Below, piece after piece: positions 1-6,286 of a stretch of 12,044 nucleotides of DNA. Below the pieces are notes generated by a model. It was not told the DNA's origin. It was given only the letters and a program-made list of their open reading frames with translations, and did not search any database. The first letter of the stretch is position 1. The number at the start of each line of letters is the position of its first letter. A program made the position numbers and the translations under genes. The DNA comes from Rhodospirillum sp. UBA1311 (lineage in GTDB: Bacteria > Pseudomonadota > Alphaproteobacteria > Rhodospirillales > Rhodospirillaceae). The stretch is taken from positions 1 through 12,044 of the forward strand of contig DBTR01000056.1 of assembly GCA_002307145.1 (NCBI GenBank). Reading direction: 5' to 3'.

Positions 1-1620
1 GAGGGCGAGGAGGTTGGTCTGGCTGGCGATGTCGGTGATCATCTGAACCACTTCGCCGATGCGCTGCGCGGCGCGGTCGAGATCCTCGACCGTCGCGTTG
101 GTCCGGGCGGCCTGGGCGCTGGCTTCGCTGGCTGTCTCGGTGCTGGCGTGGACACGCGCCGAGATTTCGCCGATGGAGGCGTTGAGCTCTTCGGTGGCGG
201 CGGCGACGGTCTGGACGTTTGCGGCGGCGCGTTGCGCGGCGACCGCCACCTGGCCGGCTTGGCTCGACGCACTGTCCGCCGTGCCCCGCATCTGCACGGC
301 GGTACTGCGGAGCGTGGCGGTCGTGGTGCCGAGCGAGCGGATCGATTGCTGGGCGGTGCTGTCGAACGTGTTGCAGAGCGCTTCGAGCGCGGCGCTGCGC
401 CGCAGTTCCGCCTCGCGACGTGCGTTTTCCTCGGCGGCCAGACGCTCCGCCGTTGCGGCGTTTTCACGCAGGTTTTCGAGCGCAACGGCGAGGCTGTGCA
501 GCTCGTCGTTGTGGGCAAGTGACGGCACTGGCACGCTGTAATCGGCCTGGGCGAGATGATGGACCGACCCGATGAGCAGCGTCAGGGGGCGCGAAAGCCG
601 ACGCTGCACCGCAAGTCCGCCGGCCACGCCGAGCGCGAGCGCGAAAGCGAAAACGGTGGCTTCGAACAACAGGCGGTTGCGCGCCGAGACGCTCTGATCC
701 TCGGTAACCGCGACGACCTCGTCGAGCGCGCCGAACGCGATGGTCGCAAGCGGATCGAAGGGCGCGTTGCAGAGCGCGTTGAACGCGTCGATGGTCATCA
801 GCGGCGTTCCATTCAGGCGCGCGATCAGCGCGTCGGTCTCGGCGTGCGCCTTGTCGGCCGCGGCTTTCGCGGTTTTGACGGCGTCGATCAGCGTCGGGCT
901 CGCCCCGGGGCGGCTGAGTACGCCCTGTAACGTGGTCCAGTCGGCCTCCATGGTGGCGCGCGTCGTTTGGATGACGTTGCTTTCCTTCGGCGACAACGGC
1001 TGTCCCGATGCGACGTTGAGGCGGATCACGCATTGGAGGCCGTACCGATCGCGCAGGCGCCAGCCCGACTGCTGGATCAACATCAGTTCGCCGATCACCG
1101 GCCCGGTCATGCGTATCCGGTTGGACAGCAGCAAAGAGGCGTCGGCGAAAATACCGGAAATCGCGATGTTGTCGGCGGTCCAGACAGCGAAATCGACGCT
1201 GTTCCGCTGGTCCTTGGGCTTGCGGATGGCGTCGTGGAGCTGTTGGAAGTGGGTATCGAGGGCCTGCCCGGCACGTTCCAGATCTGCCGACAATGCGGTC
1301 GTGCGAGTGGCCTCGGCGGCGCGGAGTCCTTTCACCGATGCGGCGATCAATTCGCTCATGGTCTTGCGGCCCTCGTCGATTGCTGCAGCCGGAGCGTCCT
1401 GGCCGATCGCCACCGAGCCGATCTTGCCGCGAAGAACGCGCAACTGGACGAAGTTCTTGAACAGGCTGCGGTTGAGTTGGCTGATCTCGCGCGTCTCCGC
1501 CAATTCCTGATAACGCTGCCATGCGGTCGCCATGCGGGTTCCGGTGATCAGGATCAGCGAGAGGGAGAGAAGAGCGATGACGCCGAGGAAGATGGTTCGG
1601 ATCGATAAATTCCGGATCAC
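1..1620 (-). CDS. Methyl-accepting chemotaxis protein (C-terminus cut by window edge)
   Basis: A transmembrane chemoreceptor that would sense a periplasmic signal and control the CheA/CheW kinase. The 540 visible codons fill the window from a GTG start at 1620 to base 1, preceded by GGAG about 9 nt upstream. Hydrophobic segment 1 is at about residues 8-27. A periplasmic domain of about 285 residues follows; it is rich in helix-forming residues and could be a helical-bundle sensor, but I do not recognise the ligand family. Hydrophobic segment 2 is at about 317-338, then a HAMP domain at about 339-392, then the cytoplasmic helical signalling domain. The sequence stops at IASQTNLLAL (531-540), just before the conserved NAAIEAARAGE hairpin tip, so roughly 120 or more residues are missing. 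This frame was chosen over a longer-looking overlapping frame because only it carries the HAMP and MCP motifs. No che genes are visible. Confidence 0.93.
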   Translation of the reverse strand, partial: MIRNLSIRTIFLGVIALLSLSLILITGTRMATAWQRYQELAETREISQLNRSLFKNFVQLRVLRGKIGSVAIGQDAPAAAIDEGRKTMSELIAASVKGLRAAEATRTTALSADLERAGQALDTHFQQLHDAIRKPKDQRNSVDFAVWTADNIAISGIFADASLLLSNRIRMTGPVIGELMLIQQSGWRLRDRYGLQCVIRLNVASGQPLSPKESNVIQTTRATMEADWTTLQGVLSRPGASPTLIDAVKTAKAAADKAHAETDALIARLNGTPLMTIDAFNALCNAPFDPLATIAFGALDEVVAVTEDQSVSARNRLLFEATVFAFALALGVAGGLAVQRRLSRPLTLLIGSVHHLAQADYSVPVPSLAHNDELHSLAVALENLRENAATAERLAAEENARREAELRRSAALEALCNTFDSTAQQSIRSLGTTTATLRSTAVQMRGTADSASSQAGQVAVAAQRAAANVQTVAAATEELNASIGEISARVHASTETASEASAQAARTNATVEDLDRAAQRIGEVVQMITDIASQTNLLAL

Positions 1621-1740
1621 GCTTGGGCACTCCGTTCTATCTAAACGCGCATTAGAGAATGTGCGTAAATAGACCGAAATGTCCAGGCGAAGACGCGTGT
1701 TTCGCGTGCCGATAGCGAAATCTTACAACCCTTGAGGTTT

Positions 1741-2310
1741 CTAGAACCGCCCCTCGTCCGCCGCCCGCATATGGGTGACGCCGGCGCGCATGTAGGCATA
1801 GCCGGTGATCAGGGTCAGGGCGCCCGCGACCCAGAGGAGGAGTTCGCCGATCAGGGTGATGGCATGGCCGGGGAGGCCGCCGTCGCCGACGATGAGGACC
1901 GGGAGCGCGATCAGCTGGAAGGTGGTTTTCCACTTGGCGAGCGGCGTGACCGGCATGCCGATGCGGATTTCCGCGAGGTATTCGCGCAGGCCGGAGACGA
2001 GGATTTCGCGGCAGAGGATGACCACGGCGGGGATCAGGCTGATCGGGCTGATGCGTTCGAACGCGGCGAGGAAGAGCAGGAGGGCGGCGACCAGGAGCTT
2101 GTCGGCGATCGGGTCGAGGAAGCGGCCGATGGCGGAAACCTGGTTGAAGCGGCGCGCGAGGTAGCCGTCGAAGAAGTCGGTGACGGCGGCCGCGACGAAC
2201 ACCACGCAGGCGATCCAGCGAGTGGTCGGGGTGTCCCAATAGAAGGTCGCGAGCATCGCCGGAATGGCGGCGATACGGCCCAACGTCAGCAGGTTCGGCA
2301 GCGTCAGCAT
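1741..2310 (-). CDS. pgsA: CDP-diacylglycerol--glycerol-3-phosphate 3-phosphatidyltransferase
   Basis: Integral membrane enzyme that transfers a phosphatidyl group from CDP-diacylglycerol to glycerol-3-phosphate, the committed step to phosphatidylglycerol and cardiolipin. The 189-aa product is close to the usual length of about 180-190. It carries the full CDP-alcohol phosphotransferase signature: D45, D48-G49, A52-R53, G62, D66 and D70, in the DxxDGxxAR-x8-GxxxDxxxD spacing. Several hydrophobic helices surround it (about 13-25, 32-45, 71-84, 90-105, 131-142, 150-171). The ATG at 2310 was chosen because it gives the typical N-terminus MLTLPNLLTLGR. The frame stays open upstream to 2427, but that extension is not family-like. 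The nearest GGAG is about 14 nt from the ATG, a poor spacing. It lies 123 bp downstream of uvrC on the same strand, a common alphaproteobacterial order, so it may be co-transcribed. Confidence 0.95.
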   Translation of the reverse strand: MLTLPNLLTLGRIAAIPAMLATFYWDTPTTRWIACVVFVAAAVTDFFDGYLARRFNQVSAIGRFLDPIADKLLVAALLLFLAAFERISPISLIPAVVILCREILVSGLREYLAEIRIGMPVTPLAKWKTTFQLIALPVLIVGDGGLPGHAITLIGELLLWVAGALTLITGYAYMRAGVTHMRAADEGRF

Positions 2311-2433
2311 GGGTGTGACACGGGCTCCGGGTGGGCTCTTGGGCTTTGAAATTCGGCGCGAGTGTAGCGCCATGCCAAGGGCGGGCGATAGAGAAAAATT
2401 CAGGCAATCCGATGACAAAACCGGCAAATTGCC

Positions 2434-4287
2434 TCAGCCGTTGCCGTGGAAGTGGTCGTAGAGGCGTTGGGCGAGGGCGCGCGAAATGCCTTCGACGCCG
2501 GCGAGATCCTCGATTCCGGCCTCCGAGACGCCGCGTGCCGAGCCGAAGTGGTGGAGGAGCGCCTTCTTTCGCGCCGCCCCGATGCCCGAGATCGTGTCGA
2601 GGGGCGACTTGGTGATCGCGCGGCCGCGCTTGGCGCGGTGGGTGCCGATGGCGAAGCGATGGGCCTCGTCGCGCAGGCGCTGGAGGAAGTACAGCACGGG
2701 ATGGGTGGGCGGCAGCTGGAACGAGGCGACGCCGGTGCGGTGGAAGATTTCGCGTCCGGCGTTGCGGTCCGGGCCTTTCGAGATGCCGACCAAAGGCACG
2801 TCCGCGACGCCGAGGTCTTTCAGGATCTCTTCGGCGGAGGAGAGCTGGCCCTTGCCGCCGTCGATCAGGACGAGGTCGGGCCAGCGGGTGCGCTCGGGGT
2901 CTTCGGCGACGGCGCGGGCGAAGCGGCGACGGAAGACCTCGCGCATCATCCCGAAGTCGTCGTTGGTCGCGGCTTCCTTGATGTTCCAGGTGCGGTAGGC
3001 GGCTTTTTCGAAGCCTTCCGGCCCGGCGACGATCATCGCGCCGACGGCGTGGCTGCCCTGGATGTGGGAGTTGTCGTAGACCTCGATGCGCGCGGGCGTG
3101 GTGGCGAGGCCGAACAGGGTGGCGACGTCGGCGAGGAGCTGGCGGTGGGTGGCGCTCTCGGCGAGCTTGCGCTGTGCGGCGTCGGCGGCGTTGGTTTCGG
3201 CCTGGCGCAGCAGCGCCTTCTTCGGGCCGCGTCGGGGTTGGGCGATTTCGACCTTGCGTCCGGCGCGGAGGGCGAGGGCCTGCTGCAGCACGTCGGCCTC
3301 GTCGGGGGCGTGGCTGGTGAGGACGAGAGGCGCGGGCAGATGGCCGGCGTAGAACTGGCCGAGGAAGGCGGCGAGGATTTCGGCGTCGCTCGCGTCGGCG
3401 GTTTGCGTGGGGAAGAAGGCGTGGTTGCCGGTGTGCCGGCCGTTGCGGAAGAACACCACCTGGATCGCCACGAGGTCGCCCGCGCGGTGGAGCGCGACGA
3501 GGTCGATGTCGCGATCATCGCCGAGGTCGACGTCCTGGCGCGCCTGGATCTGGCTCAAGGCGCGGATGCGGTCGCGATAGGTGGCGGCTTCCTCGTAGTC
3601 CTGGCGCTCGGCGGCGGCGGCCATCGCGGCGGCGAATTCCTTTTGCAGGTCGCGGCTGTCGCCGTTGAGGAAGCCGCGCGCCTGGGCGACGAGCTTGGCG
3701 TAGACCGGACGCTCGATCCGGCCGACGCAGGGCGCGGAGCAGCGTTTGATCTGGTGCAGCAGGCAGGGACGGATGCGGCTGGCCAGCATCGCGTCGGAGC
3801 AGGAGCGCAGCAGGAACACCTTTTGCAAGATGGCGAGGGTCTGGTTGACCGCGAGCGCGGAGGCGAACGGTCCGAAGTATTCCGCGCCGTCGTCGCGCGC
3901 GCCGCGGTGCTTGGTGATCCGGGGCCAGTCGCCGCCCCGGTCGACGCGGATGTAGGGGAAGGACTTGTCGTCGCGCAGGAGGATGTTGTAGTGCGGCTTG
4001 AATTTCTTGATCAGGTTGGCTTCGAGCAGCAGCGCCTCGGCCTCGGTGTGGGTGGTGACGATCTCCATCGCGGTGGTGAACGCGACCATCCGCTGCAGGC
4101 GCAGCGGCAGCTGCTCGGCGCGGGTATAGGCGACGACCCGCTTCTTGAGATTCTTCGCCTTGCCGACATAGAGGACGTCGCCCTTCGCGCCGAGCATGCG
4201 ATAGACCCCGGGCGCGCCCGGCAGGGTTTTCAGCACGCCCAGGATCACTTCGGTGCCTTGGGCCAGGGATGGGGTAGCGATGTCCAT
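2434..4287 (-). CDS. uvrC: UvrABC excinuclease subunit C
   Basis: Dual-incision nuclease of nucleotide excision repair, acting with UvrA and UvrB in the cytoplasm. The product is 617 aa, normal for UvrC. Domains in order: GIY-YIG nuclease at about 20-100 (GVYRM at 27-31, LYVGKAKNLKKRV at 39-51); four cysteines C163, C175, C183 and C187 whose 12/8/4 spacing matches the iron-sulfur cysteines reported for E. coli UvrC; UVR/UvrB-binding motif at about 214-248; RNase H-like endonuclease with YDNSHIQG at 404-411, D476 in LIDGGKGQ and H543 in RDEAHRF; and helix-hairpin-helix repeats at about 563-612. The ATG at 4287 was chosen because family similarity begins about 20 residues later. The frame is open 78 codons further upstream, but that stretch overlaps the DnaA-box region and is not UvrC-like. 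The ribosome binding site is weak (GAGAG about 12 nt upstream). All key residues are intact. Confidence 0.97.
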   Translation of the reverse strand: MDIATPSLAQGTEVILGVLKTLPGAPGVYRMLGAKGDVLYVGKAKNLKKRVVAYTRAEQLPLRLQRMVAFTTAMEIVTTHTEAEALLLEANLIKKFKPHYNILLRDDKSFPYIRVDRGGDWPRITKHRGARDDGAEYFGPFASALAVNQTLAILQKVFLLRSCSDAMLASRIRPCLLHQIKRCSAPCVGRIERPVYAKLVAQARGFLNGDSRDLQKEFAAAMAAAAERQDYEEAATYRDRIRALSQIQARQDVDLGDDRDIDLVALHRAGDLVAIQVVFFRNGRHTGNHAFFPTQTADASDAEILAAFLGQFYAGHLPAPLVLTSHAPDEADVLQQALALRAGRKVEIAQPRRGPKKALLRQAETNAADAAQRKLAESATHRQLLADVATLFGLATTPARIEVYDNSHIQGSHAVGAMIVAGPEGFEKAAYRTWNIKEAATNDDFGMMREVFRRRFARAVAEDPERTRWPDLVLIDGGKGQLSSAEEILKDLGVADVPLVGISKGPDRNAGREIFHRTGVASFQLPPTHPVLYFLQRLRDEAHRFAIGTHRAKRGRAITKSPLDTISGIGAARKKALLHHFGSARGVSEAGIEDLAGVEGISRALAQRLYDHFHGNG

Positions 4288-4428
4288 GTGCGACAGGGTC
4301 TCTCGTGATCGGGCTTCGCGCAAGGGCGGCGGGGTGGGCGCGGAGTCCCGAATCCGTGATCTTTGGGTGACAGAGATGTGACTCGCCGGATTGTCAGGAT
4401 TTTCTAAGGAATATGTAAGCGCGAAACC

Positions 4429-4463
4429 TTGTCCACGAAACCTGTGGATAAGTTTGTGTATAG
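4429..4463. promoter_or_regulatory. Cluster of DnaA-box-like nonamers
   Basis: Within 35 bp there are three matches to the DnaA box TTATNCACA. 4443-4451 is TGTGGATAA, a perfect box on the minus strand. 4455-4463 is TGTGTATAG, with one mismatch, on the minus strand. 4429-4437 is TTGTCCACG, with two mismatches, on the plus strand. The first and second form a convergent pair (TTGTCCAC, 7 nt, GTGGATAA). A fourth near match, TGTGTACAA with one mismatch, lies at 4645-4653. Close packing of boxes next to AT-rich DNA is how bacterial origins are built, but it also fits a DnaA-regulated promoter or a DnaA-titration site. Confidence 0.6.
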
Positions 4464-4467
4464 TCTG

Positions 4468-4483
4468 TGGGGGAGTACCCCCA
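4468..4483. repeat. G/C palindrome next to the DnaA boxes
   Basis: TGGGGG at 4468-4473 and CCCCCA at 4478-4483 form a perfect 6-bp stem around the loop AGTA. More runs of C and G follow up to about 4512 (CCCCAAGG, GGGGGGCG, ACACCCC), so this short stretch can form alternative hairpins. There is no T tract on either side, so it is not a typical intrinsic terminator. Its role is unknown. Confidence 0.5.
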
Positions 4484-4520
4484 CCCCAAGGCTTTCCGGG
4501 GGGCGACACCCCTTTGCCCA

Positions 4521-4590
4521 AAATTGAGGCATAAACGTTAACTTATTGATTTTTATAGTTATGTGCGTTGTCAATATGAAATAAACCGAA
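4521..4590. other. AT-rich stretch, possible DNA-unwinding element
   Basis: Counted by hand, 19 of these 70 bases are G or C (about 27%), against clearly GC-rich surroundings. The stretch includes GTTAAC at 4537-4542 and a run of A/T through 4558. It begins about 57 bp from the DnaA-box cluster, a layout like the duplex-unwinding element of a bacterial origin. It could equally be an AT-rich promoter region. The unwinding role is inference. Confidence 0.4.
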
Positions 4591-4703
4591 ATGGACCGTG
4601 AATTTCGATCGGGACTCGGGGTTTCTGTGCGGGCCGTCACAGGATGTGTACAAGTTCCCACCCCGACTCGCGATTCGGCAGGCATGCCGAGCGAACCCGC
4701 AAC

Positions 4704-4723
4704 AAAAGACCGCTTCGGCGCGG
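4704..4723 (-). terminator. Weak intrinsic terminator candidate downstream of folB
   Basis: Read on the minus strand, a CCGC/GCGG stem (4723-4720 with 4713-4710, loop GCCGAA) is followed by TC and then TTTT ending at 4704. The stem is only 4 bp. A larger imperfect pairing is possible between CAAACCCCGC just upstream and TTGCGGG just downstream. The position, about 60 nt after the folB stop, is sensible but the structure is weak. Confidence 0.3.
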
Positions 4724-4780
4724 GGTTTGCGTGTTCACGAAAATGCCACGGATGTGTCATCGCGGGAGACTTGGGTGGGG

Positions 4781-5233
4781 TCAGATTTCCTCGAACGGAC
4801 TTTCCCGCTCGATCTCGACGCCGACCGACAGGGCGTCGGCGAACACGTCGAGTTTTTCGACCCGCACGCGGCAAGAGCGCACGCGTGGGTCCTGGAGGCA
4901 GATTCCGGCGAGGCGCTCGGCCAGCGTCTCGACGAGGTTGACGTGGCCGTCCTCGACCACGCCGCGCGCCTTGGTGACGATCTGCTCGTAGCAGACCACC
5001 TTGCCGTAGTCGTCGCCCATCGGCCGCATGTCTTCCCGCACCGCGAGGTCGAGGTTGATGCGCACGCGCTGCGGCGCGGACTTCTCCGCGTCGTAGATGC
5101 CGACCCGGCCCAACAGGACGAGATCGCGCACGAACACGTGGCGCAGCGCCTTTTTGGCGTCCGCGATGCGCAGGGGCTGAACGACGTTGCCGGTGCGGTT
5201 CAAGGGGTCGATGGCTCCATAGTCCCGGCCCAA
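4781..5233 (-). CDS. folB: Dihydroneopterin aldolase
   Basis: Converts 7,8-dihydroneopterin to 6-hydroxymethyl-7,8-dihydropterin in folate synthesis; many FolB enzymes also epimerise the substrate to monapterin. The core at about residues 33-142 is FolB-like throughout. Four residues correspond in spacing to the active-site set described for the S. aureus enzyme (E22, Y54, E74, K100): E50 in IYDAEK, Y82 in VCYEQI, E102 in VETLAE and K127 in RVEKLD. No ATG is available at the N-terminus. I give the TTG at 5233 (150 aa). A TTG at 5203, with GGAG about 11 nt upstream, is a good alternative, and a GTG at residue 33 would give the minimal core. The gene lies 28 bp after the stop of a pteridine-reductase-like SDR, so it is probably its operon partner. 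Confidence 0.9.
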   Translation of the reverse strand: MGRDYGAIDPLNRTGNVVQPLRIADAKKALRHVFVRDLVLLGRVGIYDAEKSAPQRVRINLDLAVREDMRPMGDDYGKVVCYEQIVTKARGVVEDGHVNLVETLAERLAGICLQDPRVRSCRVRVEKLDVFADALSVGVEIERESPFEEI

Positions 5234-5261
5234 CCGTGGCCCGGGTCCCGTCCTCGGGAAC

Positions 5262-6041
5262 TCATTCGGAGAGCGGCGCGGTGGCGGCTTCTTGTGCCCA
5301 GCCGAGATGCTGCCCTCCGTCCAGAGCTATCATTTGACCCGTCATCGACCGCGCCGCAAGGATAAACCGCAGGGCGAGGGCGATTTCTTCGGGGGAGGTG
5401 CCGTGCTGCAACGGCGTCTGGCGGCACTGGCGGTCGAAGTCGGCCTGGGACTGGCGCGCCGAGGGCAGTGCCGGGCCCGGCCCGATGCCGCACACCCGAA
5501 TCCGGGGCGCCAGCGCGAGGGCGAGGGTGCGGGTGAGAGTCCAGAGTCCGGCCTTGGCGATGGTGTAGCTTGCGAAGTAGGGCGTCAGATTCCACACCCT
5601 CTGGTCGAGCATGTTGACGATCACCCCGTGGGCGTCGGCGGGGAGCGCCTCGGCGAAGCGTTGGCAGAGCACGAACGGCGCGCGGAGATTGGGTTCGAGG
5701 TGCCTGTCCCAACTCGCGCGGGTTGCGGTTTCGATCGTGTCCATCTCGAAGATCGAGGCGTTGTTGATTAGGCATCCGACCGGTCCGAGCGCGCTTTCCG
5801 CTCGTGCGATCAATCCGTTGACATCAGATTCGCACGCCAGGTCACATTCCAGAACAACCGCTCGCCCGCCGCCGCGGACAATCGAGTCGGCGAGGATGAT
5901 GCCCGCGTCGGTGGAGTCGCGGCCGTGAATTGCCACCGCCCACCCGTCGGCAGCCAGGGCCTCGACCATGGCGCGTCCGAGGCGTTTCGCGCCGCCGGTG
6001 ACGAGTGCCGTGTGCGGAACTCTGGAATCGCTCGCAAGCAT
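5262..6041 (-). CDS. SDR oxidoreductase, pteridine reductase/FolM-like
   Basis: NAD(P)H-dependent short-chain dehydrogenase/reductase of 259 aa. The cofactor-binding motif is TGGAKRLG (15-22), the TGxxxRxG form typical of pteridine reductases, and NNAS is at 93-96. The usual catalytic Ser is replaced by D146, followed by Y159 and K163 (YTIAK). The Asp-13-Tyr-4-Lys spacing equals the D181/Y194/K198 triad of Leishmania PTR1. With folB immediately downstream, the likely substrate is a dihydropterin (for example dihydromonapterin, as for FolM) or dihydrofolate; this is inference, and a general SDR role is possible. The ATG at 6041 has an excellent AAGGAG 6 nt upstream. A longer in-frame start at 6134 lacks similarity. 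A promoter and an operator candidate lie upstream. Confidence 0.88.
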   Translation of the reverse strand: MLASDSRVPHTALVTGGAKRLGRAMVEALAADGWAVAIHGRDSTDAGIILADSIVRGGGRAVVLECDLACESDVNGLIARAESALGPVGCLINNASIFEMDTIETATRASWDRHLEPNLRAPFVLCQRFAEALPADAHGVIVNMLDQRVWNLTPYFASYTIAKAGLWTLTRTLALALAPRIRVCGIGPGPALPSARQSQADFDRQCRQTPLQHGTSPEEIALALRFILAARSMTGQMIALDGGQHLGWAQEAATAPLSE

Positions 6042-6112
6042 GTCGTTCTCCTTGGAAATCCCGAATTTTTTCGAGGGATCTCGGCCCTTCGAAAACCGCC
6101 GGTTTTGACGAT

Positions 6113-6142
6113 ATTGTCTCGATCCAATTTGCATCGTGACAA
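6113..6142 (-). promoter_or_regulatory. Candidate sigma-70-type promoter for the SDR-folB pair
   Basis: On the minus strand, TTGTCA (6142-6137, 5 of 6 bases matching TTGACA) and GACAAT (6118-6113, 4 of 6 matching TATAAT) are 18 bp apart. They lie about 70 nt upstream of the ATG at 6041. The -35 overlaps the inverted repeat at 6136-6151. The match is only moderate. Confidence 0.35.
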
Positions 6143-6151
6143 TTTCGTCAC
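6136..6151. promoter_or_regulatory. Inverted-repeat operator candidate between divergent genes
   Basis: GTGAC at 6136-6140 and GTCAC at 6147-6151 form a perfect 5-bp inverted repeat with a 6-bp AATTTC spacer. The element sits in the 245-bp region between the SDR-folB pair (minus) and the carboxyltransferase gene (plus) and overlaps the likely -35 of the former. A dimeric regulator could act on either or both genes. I cannot name the regulator. Confidence 0.35.
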
Positions 6152-6286
6152 ACTAGTGGGGGTTTTTATCTCGAAACGGTCTACCCTACCCGATTTCTAT
6201 GCTAGGTTTGTGGGTATGCGGACGAGGAATCCGCCTCCTCCGCGCGACGTTAACACACGCACCCGACCGACTGGGAAACCAAAGAT

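Larger units (their letters stand above)
4288..4780. other. 493-bp non-coding region with DnaA boxes, hairpins and an AT-rich core
   Basis: Gap between the uvrC start and the folB stop, both on the minus strand. I see no convincing gene: the open frames here have no family-like features and no good ribosome binding site. It holds four DnaA-box-like nonamers (4429-4653), a G/C hairpin at 4468-4483, a very AT-rich stretch at 4521-4590 and a weak folB terminator near 4704-4723. The uvrC promoter must lie here or be absent; I could not find a convincing -35/-10 pair or a LexA-type GTTC repeat. Confidence 0.75.

Noticed and set aside
464..1630. A 388-codon minus-strand frame starting at a GTG at 1630
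   Set aside because: It overlaps the chemoreceptor in another frame and is Arg/Pro-rich. The frame starting at 1620 carries the transmembrane, HAMP and signalling motifs.
1707..1714. GCCGATA, resembling the -10 of the flagellar sigma-28 promoter, near the chemoreceptor
   Set aside because: It lies on the plus strand, pointing away from the chemoreceptor and into the end of pgsA, and no TAAA element is found at the right distance.
1700..1720. TTTCGC-N9-GCGAAA inverted repeat as a pgsA terminator
   Set aside because: Only a 6-bp stem with a 9-nt loop and no T run in the pgsA direction; too weak to call.
2446..4308. A 620-codon open frame on the plus strand opposite uvrC
   Set aside because: It is the antisense shadow of a complete uvrC in GC-rich DNA. 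Its product is Gly/Ala/Val/Glu-rich with no family motif.
4288..4440. A LexA/SOS box in front of uvrC
   Set aside because: I looked for the alphaproteobacterial GTTC-N7-GTTC type and found none.
4288..4521. A 78-codon N-terminal extension of UvrC
   Set aside because: It is open but Pro/Arg-rich, unlike UvrC, and would run through the DnaA-box region. The ATG at 4287 gives a normal-length protein.
4404..4874. A possible 156-codon gene in the non-coding gap
   Set aside because: It overlaps the 3' end of folB, crosses the AT-rich core, has no good ribosome binding site and shows no protein-like pattern.
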